Assembly: GCF_945605565.1 (NCBI RefSeq)
Contig: NZ_OX216966.1
Location: forward strand, 6,254,001 to 6,318,000
Length of the DNA stretch: 64,000 bases
From: Paenibacillus dendritiformis
GTDB lineage: Bacteria > Bacillota > Bacilli > Paenibacillales > Paenibacillaceae
Direction of reading: 5' to 3'
This document shows, one piece after another, positions 8,468-17,586 of this stretch. Numbering within the stretch: position 1 is the stretch's first letter; every line of letters starts with the position of its first letter. The notes beneath the pieces are model-generated. The model saw nothing but the letters and a program-made list of their open reading frames with translations, did no database searches and was not told where the DNA came from. The position numbers and the translations under genes are program-made.

Positions 8468-9205
8468 CTACACCGCTTCCTGCTTTTTTCGGATATACGT
8501 AGATAGTATCATAAACAGAAGCAGATAACCTGCCAAAAACAGTGCGTGCTCCCATTGCGGCGTCTCGCCGCGCACAATCTCCCAAGCTCCGCCCCCGAAA
8601 TGATAGGCCGGCAGCAGCTTCGCAGCCGTCTGGATGAACTTCGGCATGACATCCAGCGGGAACCACATGCCCCCTGTAATCGCCAGCAGCATGAAGATCG
8701 CGTTGCTGACACCGCTCGCCGTATCCACCCGCTTCATCGTCCCCACGAGGGCGCCAAGCCCGAGGAACGGGATCGATGCGAGCAACAGCCACAAGCCGCA
8801 GCTAAGCCAGGCCGACCAGGACAAGGACACTCCATTCAATAGATACCCGCACAGGAAAATTGCGATAATCGATAACAGATGCATCATGAACTGACCGAAC
8901 ATTTTCCCTGCAAAATAAATGCTGCCCTGCAGCGGCGTAATTCGGATATAGGTTGTCCATCCGTTCTTGCGCTCCTGCACGATGCGGATCCCCAAGGTCA
9001 TAATCGCCGAACCCATAATGCTGAATGCGGTCATTGACATCAAATAATGCGCCTGCCACCAAGCCTTATTATCTACACCGACATTCACGATGCGGGTAAA
9101 GATAAAATAGAAGACCATCGGCATCAGCAGCGACCAAAATACAAAATACGGGTTCCGGATAACGCGCAGCAGTTCCATCTTGCATTGGACGAATAACAGC
9201 TTCAT
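8468..9205 (-). CDS. ABC-2 type exporter permease (YvfS-like)
   Basis: 245 residues with six hydrophobic segments (about 22-42, 53-75, 100-125, 133-155, 165-185, 222-240) and the loop VQERKNGWTTYIRITP typical of ABC-2 membrane subunits. The stop of the ATPase gene overlaps its start codon (TGATG). With the ATPase it forms a half-transporter pair that probably dimerises. Confidence 0.87.
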   Translation of the reverse strand: MKLLFVQCKMELLRVIRNPYFVFWSLLMPMVFYFIFTRIVNVGVDNKAWWQAHYLMSMTAFSIMGSAIMTLGIRIVQERKNGWTTYIRITPLQGSIYFAGKMFGQFMMHLLSIIAIFLCGYLLNGVSLSWSAWLSCGLWLLLASIPFLGLGALVGTMKRVDTASGVSNAIFMLLAITGGMWFPLDVMPKFIQTAAKLLPAYHFGGGAWEIVRGETPQWEHALFLAGYLLLFMILSTYIRKKQEAV

Positions 9206-10116
9206 CAGTATGCAACCTCCTGGGTGCTCATAGTCAATTGCTCGAACGCCTCATCCAGGCGCCCTTGATCGATGCGGATATCTTTGGCCGGAAGCTGCCG
9301 CGCGAACATGGCAGCCAGCACGCTGTCGGTGTCATCCGTACGGATATGGATCCGCCCGTCGATATATTCGCAATCCGACACATTCGGCCATTGACGAATG
9401 CTGGCGGAGACTGCGCCCATATCTCCCTCAAGCTGGAAGGAGACGGATTTCTTCAGGAGCCGCGCCTTGATATCTGCTGGCTTGCCATCTTCCACAATCT
9501 TTCCCTGATGAAATAAAATAATCCGGTCGGCCGCATCATCAGCTTCCTGCAAGTAATGCGTCGTAAACAGGACCGTCTTCCCTTCGGATGCCAGTGTGCG
9601 CACTTGCTCCCAGAAGCGGCGCCGCGCCGCAACGTCCATCCCTACCGTTGGTTCATCGAAAAAGACCAGCTCCGGGTCACCAGCCAGTGCCAGCGCAAAG
9701 CCCGCTCTGCGCTTCTGCCCGCCGGACAGCTTCTCCGCATACATATTCAGCTCCGGCTTACTCAAGCCGGTCAGCTCGATCAGCCGCTCCATCGCCAGCG
9801 GCTTCGGGTAATAACTGCGGAACATCTCGATGACCTCATGCACCTTCAGCCGGTCGATGATACTGACCTCCTGCAGCATAGCCCCAATCCTCTGCCTTAC
9901 TTGCTGATGCTTCGGCTCCTTACCGAACAGCCTGACCGTTCCATCGGTCGGCTCCATCAAGCCGAGCAGCATCGAAATCGTCGTGGTCTTCCCAGCACCG
10001 TTCGGCCCTAGAATGGCAACGACGGAACCTCGCATAATGTCCAGCGACACCCCGTTTACCGCCGTTTTATTTTTGAATCGTTTCGTGACATTGTCCATCT
10101 GAATCACTGCATCCAT
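9205..10116 (-). CDS. ABC transporter ATP-binding protein (YvfR-like)
   Basis: 303 residues. Walker A GPNGAGKTT (37-45), signature LSGGQ (131-135), Walker B LVFFDEPT (151-158) and the H-loop TTHYLQEAD are all intact; the last 80 residues form the accessory domain usual in exporter ATPases of the DrrA/CcmA type. First gene of a four-gene operon (ATPase, permease, kinase, regulator) with the same order as Bacillus subtilis yvfRSTU. Probably expels a toxic or lipid-like compound; substrate unknown. Confidence 0.9.
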   Translation of the reverse strand: MDAVIQMDNVTKRFKNKTAVNGVSLDIMRGSVVAILGPNGAGKTTTISMLLGLMEPTDGTVRLFGKEPKHQQVRQRIGAMLQEVSIIDRLKVHEVIEMFRSYYPKPLAMERLIELTGLSKPELNMYAEKLSGGQKRRAGFALALAGDPELVFFDEPTVGMDVAARRRFWEQVRTLASEGKTVLFTTHYLQEADDAADRIILFHQGKIVEDGKPADIKARLLKKSVSFQLEGDMGAVSASIRQWPNVSDCEYIDGRIHIRTDDTDSVLAAMFARQLPAKDIRIDQGRLDEAFEQLTMSTQEVAY

Positions 10117-10184
10117 CTTGCGTCCCCCTCACTCCTTGCTTCTATCCTTATCATAAATATTCGGGGTTGGGCAGGTTAGTATGG

Positions 10185-10215
10185 ACTGTCATGATGTCAG
10201 TATGACAATTGTCAT
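10185..10215 (-). promoter_or_regulatory. Pair of palindromes upstream of the ABC/two-component operon
   Basis: ATGACAATTGTCAT (10202-10215) is a perfect 14-base palindrome. Directly beside it, 10185-10201 (ACTGTCATGATGTCAGT) is an imperfect one built from the same TGTCAt/aTGACA half-sites. They lie 69-100 bases before the operon's first codon, a fitting place for autoregulation by the NarL-type regulator. Function inferred. Confidence 0.5.
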
Positions 10216-10286
10216 CTTCATTACTTGGCGCGACAAGATCTGGTCCATCTCCCGGAAGTCTTGACTCTGCTGCTTTGGTTGCTGCT

Positions 10287-10560
10287 ATCCCATTCGGTCA
10301 GATTTGTCCCTACTCCGTTCCTTTTGTTCGTTATCCCATTCGGTCAGCTATCTCTTCCTACTCCGTTCCTTTTGTTCGTTATCCCATTCGGTCAGATTTG
10401 TCCCTACTCTGTTCCTTTTGTTCGTCATCCCATTCGGTCAGATGTGTACCTACTGCGTTCCTTTTGTTCGTCATCCCATTCGGTCAGCTATGTCCCTACT
10501 CCGTTCCTTTTGTTCGTTATCCCATTCGGTCAGGCATGTCCCTACTCCGTTCCTTTCGCC
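10287..10560 (+). repeat. Six-copy tandem repeat, 46-bp period (array 1)
   Basis: ATCCCATTCGGTCAG begins at 10287, 10333, 10381, 10427, 10473 and 10519 (spacings 46, 48, 46, 46, 46). The rest of each unit is (tg)tccctactccgttccttttgttcgt. Because 46 is not a multiple of 3, all three frames read through with the same peptide rotated; this is not a gene. The unit is related, in reverse complement, to array 2. Confidence 0.9.
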
Positions 10561-10566
10561 TGAATA

Positions 10567-10904
10567 TTGGGAGAATGATGGTAAGAGACCAGATACATAT
10601 ACGGTTACCTGACTGCTCGGGATAGTGACGTAAGAGACCAGACACATGGACGGTCTCCTGAATGCTTGGGATAGCGACGTTAAGAGGCCAGACACATAGA
10701 CCTTCCCCTGACTGGTTAGGAGAGTGACGGTAAGAGACCAGACACATGGACGGCCTCCTGACTAATTGGGATAGCGATGATAAGAGGAAAGACACATATA
10801 TTACGTTTACCTGACTGCTTGGGATAGCGACGAAAAGAGGCAAGACATACATACTATGTTCACCTGATTATTTGGAATAGCGACTATAAGAGGGATAGGT
10901 GGTA
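10567..10904 (-). repeat. Seven-copy tandem repeat, about 50-bp period (array 2)
   Basis: Units start near 10567, 10617, 10666, 10716, 10766, 10819 and 10872 (49-53 apart) with the core CTGACTGCTTGGGATAGCGA followed by taagag(a/g)ccagacacat. More diverged than array 1. The core matches the reverse complement of array 1 (CTGACCGAATGGGATAACGA), so the two arrays face each other as a large imperfect inverted repeat. No coding potential. Confidence 0.85.
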
Positions 10905-10921
10905 CTGCAGGGGCAGCGCAC

Positions 10922-10962
10922 AAAAAAGAACCGCCGGCAGCGTTTACGCTGCGGACGGTCCG
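10922..10962 (-). terminator. Intrinsic terminator of the secreted hydrolase gene
   Basis: Minus strand: ACCGTCC-GCAGCG-TAAA-CGCTGC-CGGCGGT stem followed by TTCTTTTTTG, 17 bases past the stop codon. Confidence 0.85.
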
Positions 10963-10978
10963 GTCCGTCATGCTCAGT

Positions 10979-12661
10979 CTAGTTACTGCGAATCCAGGCG
11001 GCGATATCTTTCATGACTTGTTCTGGCACGTTGCCTGGAATAATGTATTCTTGGCCCGTGGACGGCTTGTCGCTCTCCACGAAGACGTGGTTCAGCTTCG
11101 AATACAGCTTGTATTGGACGTTGGTGCGGTTTTGGAGTGCCTTTTTCCATCCGTCCAGATGCTCTTTGCCGACCTGAACGTCATTGTCCCCCTGGATGAT
11201 GAAGAGCGGCACCTTCTGATCCTTGGCGATCTCTCCACCGTGGTGGTTCCGGAAATCGATCCACCACGAAGCGTTCGGCAGCGGGAAATTAGCCGGAAGA
11301 TTGTCAAGTGTGTATTGCTCATCCTTGATGATGGCCACCATCTGCTGCCACATCTTCAATTGTCCTTCTGCCGCCGCGACGACTTCCGCCGGTTGGCCGT
11401 TGTCTTTGGCATATTGCAGCTGGCGTTCCATCTGCTCAATCATCAAATCTTCGAGCGGTCCGGACGGACCGGCCGCGATGACAGCGCCACGGATCGCATT
11501 CCCGGTGTCGGCCTTGACGATATTCGGGATAAGCATGCCTCCCTGGCTATGTCCCAACACATAGATGCGGTCTTTGTTCAACCGCTTGTCTTGACCCGCC
11601 CACTTCACCGCCAGCACCGCATCGTCAACGGTCTCTTCCTTCACGGTGAAACGCGGAATCGCTGCGGATTGAACCGGATATTCCCGTGTCCGCTTCTCAT
11701 AGCGGATGGTAGCAATCCCTTCCTTGGCCAGTCCGATCGCCATGTCACGGAACGTCTTGGCCGCCCCGATTGATTCGTCCCGGTCGTTGGCCCCCGAGCC
11801 ATGAACCAGCACGAGCACCGGATATGTGCCTGCCGCATTCGCTGCTGCCGGCAGGGTCAATGTGCCCGGCAGCTTGAATTGCCCGTCGCCGATAAAAATC
11901 GTCTCTTCCTTGTACAGGGAGGCGTCGTCATAGGCCGGCGGCTGGTAGTTCCCGGATGGGAGATACGAGTAGAATACATCGTTCAACAGGCCGTTCTCCT
12001 TGTAACGAAGCGTAAGTGACAGCATCAAGTCTTTGTCCGTCTTGAACAGCACCTGCACGTTTTGGTGCACGCCATCGTTGTCGGAGGAGGCTTGAACGAA
12101 TTGCGTCGGCTTCCCGACCATAGGGATGATCTGCTGCGCCAAGCGAGACAAGTGTGCCACCTTGGTCGCTTCCTTCAATTCCGGTGTTAAGAGAGAGGCC
12201 AGCTGCGCTTCCTCTTGCGGCGCTTCCGCCAGGGCCGCCCACTGGACCGTAAATTGGGCGGCGCGCGTTTTCCAATCCGCCTCATCGGCGAGCACCTTGC
12301 CGTTCACCCACTTCCCTTGAATCTGCAGCGCTTCCTTCATGGCGCCCCAAGCGATGTAATGCAGTCCCTTCTCCTTGCCTTGCAAAGAGCCGGCACCGAG
12401 CGTGACAGCTGTTCCGTTCACCTCGGAACGGCCGCTGGCGGAATCAACCGTCCACACCCGATCGCCGAAGGTTACGGTGATCGTCTTCGTCTGTTGATCC
12501 CATTCGACGAGAGCCCCAATCGATTCCGCCGCTTGCCGCAGCGGCACCAGTTCAGCCGCGGATTCGGTTGCCGCTCCGGCTTCTTGCGCCATCGCGAGCG
12601 GCGCCATGCTTCCGAATAATAGACAACCGGCGATCATCCATTTCCAGCTTGATTTTCCCAT
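10979..12661 (-). CDS. Secreted alpha/beta hydrolase with copper-amine-oxidase-like N-terminal domain
   Basis: 560 residues. Signal peptide about 1-25 (cleavage near AMA-QEA). Residues 30-125 (LVPLRQAAESIGALVEWD...) match the stalk-like Cu_amine_oxidN1 domain often found in Paenibacillus surface proteins. The hydrolase domain has oxyanion HGSG (287-290), nucleophile Ser372 in GHSQGG, an acid at Asp492/494 (QGDNDV) and His525 (LNHVF), a full triad. Between them lies a linker domain (about 135-235) resembling DUF3887. The start at 12661 has AGGGGGAG at good spacing. Probably an extracytoplasmic esterase or acyl hydrolase; substrate unknown. Monocistronic with its own terminator. Confidence 0.85.
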   Translation of the reverse strand: MGKSSWKWMIAGCLLFGSMAPLAMAQEAGAATESAAELVPLRQAAESIGALVEWDQQTKTITVTFGDRVWTVDSASGRSEVNGTAVTLGAGSLQGKEKGLHYIAWGAMKEALQIQGKWVNGKVLADEADWKTRAAQFTVQWAALAEAPQEEAQLASLLTPELKEATKVAHLSRLAQQIIPMVGKPTQFVQASSDNDGVHQNVQVLFKTDKDLMLSLTLRYKENGLLNDVFYSYLPSGNYQPPAYDDASLYKEETIFIGDGQFKLPGTLTLPAAANAAGTYPVLVLVHGSGANDRDESIGAAKTFRDMAIGLAKEGIATIRYEKRTREYPVQSAAIPRFTVKEETVDDAVLAVKWAGQDKRLNKDRIYVLGHSQGGMLIPNIVKADTGNAIRGAVIAAGPSGPLEDLMIEQMERQLQYAKDNGQPAEVVAAAEGQLKMWQQMVAIIKDEQYTLDNLPANFPLPNASWWIDFRNHHGGEIAKDQKVPLFIIQGDNDVQVGKEHLDGWKKALQNRTNVQYKLYSKLNHVFVESDKPSTGQEYIIPGNVPEQVMKDIAAWIRSN

Positions 12662-12820
12662 TAGTTTCTCCCCCTGAGTCATTTCATATGTAGCTGCAAC
12701 GACATAAATCATTGCCATTTCAAATAATTATCCAAAAAAAACAATAGCACAGCGTTTCTTGGGGTGTCAAAGAAATCGCCAAAAAGGGAGATGTCACGAT
12801 GTCGCCTACCTGTGCTTCCC

Positions 12821-13813
12821 CTAAGATTGCAATACTTGCTCGATATCAGCCAATTCTTCCATCGTGAACGCCAACTGCTCCAGCGCCTTCACATTTTCCT
12901 CGATCTGGCTAGCCCGGCTTGCGCCAATGAGGGCGGAAGTGACCTTCCCGCCGCGCAGTACCCAGGCAAGCGCCATCTGCGCCAGCGATTGGCCGCGGCG
13001 TTCCGCGATCTCGTGAAGCGGGCGAACCTTGGTGAGGACTTGGTCAGACACTTCTCCCTCTTTCAAAAATCCGGAAGCTTTTTTGGCTCTGGAATCTTCC
13101 GGGATCCCGTGGAGGTAACGATTCGTCAACAGCCCTTGCTGCAGTGGACAGAACGCGATGCTGCCTACGCCTTGTTCCTCCAGCACATCTTGAAGGCCAT
13201 CCTCGATCCAGCGGTTCAGCATCGAGTAGGACGGCTGATGGATCAGCAGCGGCGTGCCTAATTCCTTCAAAATCCGGATCGCTTCGCTCGTCTGCTCCGC
13301 ATCATACGAGGAAATGCCCACATACAGCGCCTTCCCTTGGCGGACAACTTGGTCGAGGGCCATCATCGTCTCTTCCAGCGGCGTATCCGGATCCGGACGA
13401 TGCGAATAGAAAATATCGACATAGTCCAGCCCCATCCGCTTCAAGCTTTGATCGAGACTGGCGATGAGATATTTTCTCGATCCCCATTCTCCGTACGGGC
13501 CTTCCCACATGTAATAGCCTGCCTTGGTCGAGATGATCATCTGATCCCGGTACGGACGGAAATCCTCCTTCAGCATTTGCCCGAACATCAGCTCGGCGGA
13601 ACCGGCCGGCGGACCATAGTTGTTCGCCAGGTCAAAATGCGTAATTCCCAGATCGAACGCGCGCCGCAGCATGGCCCGTCCTTTCTCAAATGAATCGATG
13701 CCTCCGAAATTATGCCACAGCCCCAACGAAATCGCGGGCAGCTTCAAGCCCGAACGGCCGCAGCGACGGTAAACCATCGAATCATAACGCTTCGAGTCTG
13801 CTTGATATACCAT
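12821..13813 (-). CDS. Aldo/keto reductase of the YghZ/Gpr type
   Basis: 330 residues. The N-terminus MVYQADSKRYDSMVYRRCG and HFDLANNYGPPAGSAE closely follow E. coli YghZ (L-glyceraldehyde 3-phosphate reductase). Catalytic tetrad visible: Asp61, Tyr66, Lys in IISTKAGY and His in FYSHRPDP; the C-terminal ALIGASRASQI binds the NADPH phosphate. Uses NADPH to reduce short aldehydes; it may detoxify methylglyoxal. The start at 13813 is chosen by alignment with YghZ; in-frame ATGs at 13822 and 13834 are also possible. Confidence 0.88.
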   Translation of the reverse strand: MVYQADSKRYDSMVYRRCGRSGLKLPAISLGLWHNFGGIDSFEKGRAMLRRAFDLGITHFDLANNYGPPAGSAELMFGQMLKEDFRPYRDQMIISTKAGYYMWEGPYGEWGSRKYLIASLDQSLKRMGLDYVDIFYSHRPDPDTPLEETMMALDQVVRQGKALYVGISSYDAEQTSEAIRILKELGTPLLIHQPSYSMLNRWIEDGLQDVLEEQGVGSIAFCPLQQGLLTNRYLHGIPEDSRAKKASGFLKEGEVSDQVLTKVRPLHEIAERRGQSLAQMALAWVLRGGKVTSALIGASRASQIEENVKALEQLAFTMEELADIEQVLQS

Positions 13814-14071
13814 GTCCCTCATCTCTCCCTTCATAGAGCCGCCAAGGATGGCTCCTTGTTTTCTACCCCTTATTATACCTGTTCTTCCCCCTGCTGCACC
13901 TCCTGACTTTGGCGGGGATAAGGAGGGGCGCCCGGAACCATATTAATGACACATTCGATGGGGAGACCCCCGTCCGACGGATGCCGGGCAGGAGCTACGG
14001 TTGTGCAGCGACCCATCGAATGACGGATGTTATTGCCCTTATGTTCCATTATCATGAAGGAGGCTGAGCCG

Positions 14072-14176
14072 ATGACCTCTCCGAAGCACCGGCGTGTTAA
14101 TGCGGACAAAATCCGCAAACAAACTCCGCACTCCCACGGCAAAGTGAAATCGTTCCGCGAGCTGGCCGAGGAGTAG
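14072..14176 (+). CDS. Small basic protein, 34 residues
   Basis: ATG at 14072 is preceded by GAAGGAGG at 9 bases, a near-perfect ribosome site. The product is MTSPKHRRVNADKIRKQTPH... ending SFRELAEE: strongly basic N-terminal half, short acidic helix at the end. No family recognised; no membrane segment or signal. It stands alone in the gap between the aldo/keto reductase and the next membrane protein gene. The strong ribosome site is the main support. Confidence 0.55.
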   Translation: MTSPKHRRVNADKIRKQTPHSHGKVKSFRELAEE

Positions 14177-14333
14177 CACGGCAAGGGACAGACATCTCCG
14201 GGCGGGAAGCCTTGGCGGGGATGTCTTCCTCCCCCTCCATCATGATCAGAAGCAAGATTTCCTCCCTTCAGCGAATGAACGCATCCTTCTTGGGCAAAAA
14301 TAATGGTAATCAATGTGTCAAGGGGATGAGCAA

Positions 14334-14558
14334 ATGCATACGGCAGGCAGTGTCGCTTTCATTACGATCTATATCTTTATGGGTATTACGATATTCAGAT
14401 CGCTATTCAAGCTGAAAGCAAAGTCGGAATGCGACGACGAGGCTTCAATTCTCGAATGCGATAAACAAGTGATTCATTTGTTGACCATGTTCATGGTATG
14501 GGGCGTATCCCTCATTTTTATTATTTGGTTTGTGCTGCATTTCTCTTTTCCTAAGTAA
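14334..14558 (+). CDS. Small two-helix membrane protein
   Basis: 74 residues. Two hydrophobic helices (about 5-23 and 48-70) flank a charged loop (KLKAKSECDDEASILECDKQ). Start at 14334 chosen for AAGGGGA upstream; an in-frame start at 14313 has no site. A strong terminator follows at 14601. Function unknown. Confidence 0.65.
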   Translation: MHTAGSVAFITIYIFMGITIFRSLFKLKAKSECDDEASILECDKQVIHLLTMFMVWGVSLIFIIWFVLHFSFPK

Positions 14559-14600
14559 AGAATGAAGGGATCTGCTTGCAAATACAGTCTCTATGGAAAC

Positions 14601-14628
14601 AAAAAAACTCCGTCATCGGAGTTTTTTT
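14601..14628. terminator. Bidirectional intrinsic terminator
   Basis: AAAAAAACTCCG-TCAT-CGGAGTTTTTTT: perfect stem with A- and T-tracts on both sides, ending the small membrane protein gene and the tautomerase gene. Confidence 0.93.
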
Positions 14629-14656
14629 GCTTTTGAGGCTTGTTTTCCATTTTCAT

Positions 14657-15046
14657 TTATAGCTTGCCCGTTAAAAATTGCGCTTCTCCGCGGCCAAAGC
14701 TCCAATCCGCCGCTCCGTTTTCCGTAATGGAAATCATCACGTCATCCGGCGATATTCCGCAGGCCGACTCCAGCCGTTCAGTAAGCAGCGCGTACAACCG
14801 TTCCTTCTGGGCGTTCGTTCTCGCTTTGCTGACGATGCTGATAATGACCAGATTCTTGGTTCGCTCGAAGCCCAAGCCCGTATCCTCGATAATCATCTCA
14901 TGGGCAGGATGCTGATGCACAATCTGATAGCGGTCGCTGTGCGGCACATCGAATGCCTCCACCATCGCTTCATGGGCAGCGTCCAGCAGTTGTCTCAATT
15001 CTTGTTCGTTCCGGCCCTCGATAACATCAAAACGCAGCAATGGCAT
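14657..15046 (-). CDS. Tautomerase-family protein (4-OT/MIF fold)
   Basis: 129 residues, the long single-chain size of the Tautomerase_2 group. After removal of Met the chain begins with Pro ([12 protein letters not shown]), the catalytic base of the superfamily; [19 protein letters not shown] and [17 protein letters not shown] fit the second beta-alpha-beta unit. It follows the iolR stop by 3 bases, with AAGGGGGA as ribosome site inside the end of iolR, so the two are co-transcribed. A role in enol/keto conversion of an inositol-derived or aromatic acid is possible; not shown. Confidence 0.8.
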   Translation of the reverse strand: MPLLRFDVIEGRNEQELRQLLDAAHEAMVEAFDVPHSDRYQIVHQHPAHEMIIEDTGLGFERTKNLVIISIVSKARTNAQKERLYALLTERLESACGISPDDVMISITENGAADWSFGRGEAQFLTGKL

Positions 15047-15049
15047 AGA

Positions 15050-15829
15050 TCACATCCCCCTTGTACCTGATTCCTGTTCCGCCGCAATGACGGCAATTCC
15101 ATGTTCGTCGCAATACTCTTGATATTCCTTCGACAGCGGCTCCGAAGTGATCAGCGTGTCCACTTTGTCGAACGGGGCATAGGTCAGCAGCGTCGAACGC
15201 CCGAATTTGGAGGCATCGGCCAGCAAATAGACCTGCTGCGCCTTGTCCACGATTTTCTTCTTAATCTCGTACTCCAAAATATCCGAGTTCGTCAATCCGC
15301 TCTCGATCGATACGCCCGTAGCCGCCATGAACGCTTTGTTAATATTGTATTTGTCGAGAATATGCAGGCTGTCGTTGCCGACGAACGATTTCGTGTCCCG
15401 TTTATAGGAATTCCCGATCGTCAATAGCGTGATATGTTCCAGATTCGCTGCCGCATTGATAATATCAAGACTATTCGTCAAAATGGTCAACTTCGGAACC
15501 CGGGGCAAATACTCCACCATACTGCGCGTCGTCGTCCCGGAGTCGATATATATCAATTCATTTCCTTCCACAAATCGAGCCGCGCACTTCGCAATTGCCG
15601 TCTTCGCCGATGAATTCGTAATATCCCGGTTCTCGAACGGAATCAGATGACTGGACATCGAGGTGACGCCGCCATAGACCTTCTGAATCGTCCCCTTGTC
15701 CAAAATATTGCTGATATCACGGCGAATCGTGTTTTTCGAAACATTGAAATGCTCGCACAGCTCGTCCAACGAGGCCGTTCCTACCGAATGGATATAATCT
15801 TCGATATCTTGCAGCCGTTTCTCCCGCAT
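15050..15829 (-). CDS. iolR: DeoR-family repressor of inositol genes
   Basis: 259 residues. N-terminal winged helix-turn-helix (LDELCEHFNVSKNTIRRDI, about 20-38) and a C-terminal DeoR sensor domain with IDSGTTTRSM (phosphosugar loop), ILTNSLDIINAA, NKAFMAATG and GLTNSDILEYEIKKKI, which track B. subtilis IolR almost block by block. IolR is released by 2-deoxy-5-keto-gluconate 6-phosphate, the product of IolC. Diverges from iolA across a 251-base regulatory region with matching operators. GGGGGAGG ribosome site before ATG. Confidence 0.93.
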   Translation of the reverse strand: MREKRLQDIEDYIHSVGTASLDELCEHFNVSKNTIRRDISNILDKGTIQKVYGGVTSMSSHLIPFENRDITNSSAKTAIAKCAARFVEGNELIYIDSGTTTRSMVEYLPRVPKLTILTNSLDIINAAANLEHITLLTIGNSYKRDTKSFVGNDSLHILDKYNINKAFMAATGVSIESGLTNSDILEYEIKKKIVDKAQQVYLLADASKFGRSTLLTYAPFDKVDTLITSEPLSKEYQEYCDEHGIAVIAAEQESGTRGM

Positions 15830-15859
15830 CGGCTCCTCCCCCTTATTCTTTTACAGAAA

Positions 15860-15888
15860 AATATAACATATAACCAAAAGTTAATCAA
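15860..15888 (-). promoter_or_regulatory. iolR promoter with internal IolR-type operator
   Basis: Minus strand TTGATT, 17-base spacer, TATATT. TAACCAAAAGT (15871-15881, plus strand) fits the published B. subtilis IolR consensus WRAYCAADARD at every position and lies inside the spacer, so repression of iolR by its own product is expected. Confidence 0.65.
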
Positions 15889-15970
15889 CAGTTACCAATT
15901 TAAACAGGGTAATGTTCATTTAAAATTGAAACATCGACTCAATATAACCATGATATCACCAAATATTCGA

Positions 15971-16022
15971 TTGACAATTACCCATCATAGGATTAATATG
16001 TACTCGAAAGATAACCAAGAAA
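15971..16022 (+). promoter_or_regulatory. iolACJ promoter and downstream operator
   Basis: TTGACA (15971-15976), 17-base spacer, TAATAT (15994-15999): near-consensus sigma-A promoter. TAACCAAGAAA at 16012-16022 is a second full match to WRAYCAADARD, just past the start of transcription. Further partial copies (TAATCAACA, TAACCATGA) are scattered over 15880-15960. Confidence 0.75.
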
Positions 16023-16080
16023 TGATAGGAGTTCATCAAGAACTTAACAACACTTACAAACCATACGGAGGAGGAGCACC

Positions 16081-17544
16081 ATGAACGAGATCAGAAAAAT
16101 CAAGAACTACATCAATGGCGAATGGGTGGAGAGCGGCACGGCCCACTATGAAAGCGTATATAATCCGGCCACTAAGGAAGTGATAGCGCAGGTTCCGCTC
16201 TCGACAAGAGCCGAATTGGATGCGGCGGCTGCCGCCGCGGCGAAGGCATTCGAGGAATGGAAGAATGTAGCCGTTCCCCGACGGGCCAGAATTCTATTCC
16301 GCTACCAACAGCTGCTCATCGAGCATCGGGAAGAGCTGGCCCGGCTCATTACGATCGAAAACGGCAAAAACCTTACGGAAGCGCTTGGCGAGGTACAGCG
16401 CGGCATTGAAAATGTCGAGTTCGCCGCCGGAGCACCCACGCTGATGATGGGAGATTCCCTCTCCTCCATTGCGACAGATGTGGAAGCGGTGAACTATCGT
16501 TATCCGATCGGCGTCATTGGCGGCATCGCGCCATTCAATTTCCCGATGATGGTGCCGTGCTGGATGTTCCCGATGGCGATCGCGCTTGGCAATACGTTCA
16601 TCCTCAAGCCTTCCGAGAGAACGCCGCTCCTAACGGAGAAATTGGTCGAGCTGTTCACGGAAGCCGGGCTGCCCAAAGGCGTATTCAACGTCGTCTATGG
16701 CGCGCATGACGTGGTGAACGGCATCCTTGAGCATCCGGCCGTCAAGGCCGTATCCTTCGTCGGCTCCAAGCCGGTAGGCGAATATGTGTTCAAAAAAGGA
16801 AGCGAGAACCTCAAGCGCGTACAAGCGTTGACCGGCGCCAAAAACCATACCATTGTGTTGAAGGATGCGAATCTGGAAGAGACGGTTACGAATGTCATCT
16901 CCGCCGCCTTCGGATCGGCCGGCGAACGATGCATGGCTTGCGCCGTCATCACGGTCGAGGAAGACATTTCCGACGAGTTCATCGCGATGCTGCGCGAACG
17001 TGCGGCCGGCATCAAGATCGGCAACGGGTTGGAAGACGGCGTGTTCCTCGGTCCCGTGATCCGCGAAGATAATCTGAAGCGGACTCATCAATATATCGAG
17101 AAAGGAATCGAGGAAGGTGCCGCCCTTCTGTGCGACGGCCGTGAATCGGCCTCGGAGGACGGTTATTTTGTCGGACCGACCATTTTCGACCATGTCACGA
17201 CAGAGATGACCATTTGGAAGGAAGAGATTTTTGCTCCGGTGCTCTCGATCATTCGTGTCAAAAATCTAAGGGAAGCGATCAAGATTGCCAATCAATCGGA
17301 GTTCGCCAACGGGGCGTGCCTGTTCACGACCAATGCGTCCGCTATCCGCTATTTCCGGGAGAACATTAATGCCGGCATGCTCGGAATCAACCTGGGTGTT
17401 CCTGCGCCGATGGCCTTCTTCCCATTCTCGGGCTGGAAATCGTCGTTCTACGGCACCTTGCACGCGAACGGCAAAGACAGCGTCGATTTCTATACGCGAA
17501 AGAAAGTCGTGACGGCACGATATCCAAAACCAGCATTTGAATAA
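16081..17544 (+). CDS. iolA: Methylmalonate-semialdehyde dehydrogenase (CoA-acylating)
   Basis: 487 residues, normal family length. Converts malonate semialdehyde (last iol step) or methylmalonate semialdehyde to acetyl-CoA or propionyl-CoA with NAD+. Seen: [18 protein letters not shown] (substrate/cofactor region), [12 protein letters not shown], and catalytic Cys284 in GSAGERCMA, characteristic of MMSDH rather than general aldehyde dehydrogenases. GGAGGAGGAG ribosome site. First gene of the iolA-iolC-iolJ operon. Confidence 0.94.
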   Translation: MNEIRKIKNYINGEWVESGTAHYESVYNPATKEVIAQVPLSTRAELDAAAAAAAKAFEEWKNVAVPRRARILFRYQQLLIEHREELARLITIENGKNLTEALGEVQRGIENVEFAAGAPTLMMGDSLSSIATDVEAVNYRYPIGVIGGIAPFNFPMMVPCWMFPMAIALGNTFILKPSERTPLLTEKLVELFTEAGLPKGVFNVVYGAHDVVNGILEHPAVKAVSFVGSKPVGEYVFKKGSENLKRVQALTGAKNHTIVLKDANLEETVTNVISAAFGSAGERCMACAVITVEEDISDEFIAMLRERAAGIKIGNGLEDGVFLGPVIREDNLKRTHQYIEKGIEEGAALLCDGRESASEDGYFVGPTIFDHVTTEMTIWKEEIFAPVLSIIRVKNLREAIKIANQSEFANGACLFTTNASAIRYFRENINAGMLGINLGVPAPMAFFPFSGWKSSFYGTLHANGKDSVDFYTRKKVVTARYPKPAFE

Positions 17545-17586
17545 AGCCGGTTCTGCATTTTAAGATCAAAAAAAGGAGTCCTAGCT

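Noticed and set aside
10209..10625. Overlapping plus-strand frames of 100-138 codons rich in LLRSFCSLSHSV
   Set aside because: They arise because the 46-bp repeat is open in all three frames; the same peptide appears rotated in each and there is no ribosome site.
10287..10904. CRISPR array
   Set aside because: The whole unit repeats; there are no unique spacers, and no cas genes are near.
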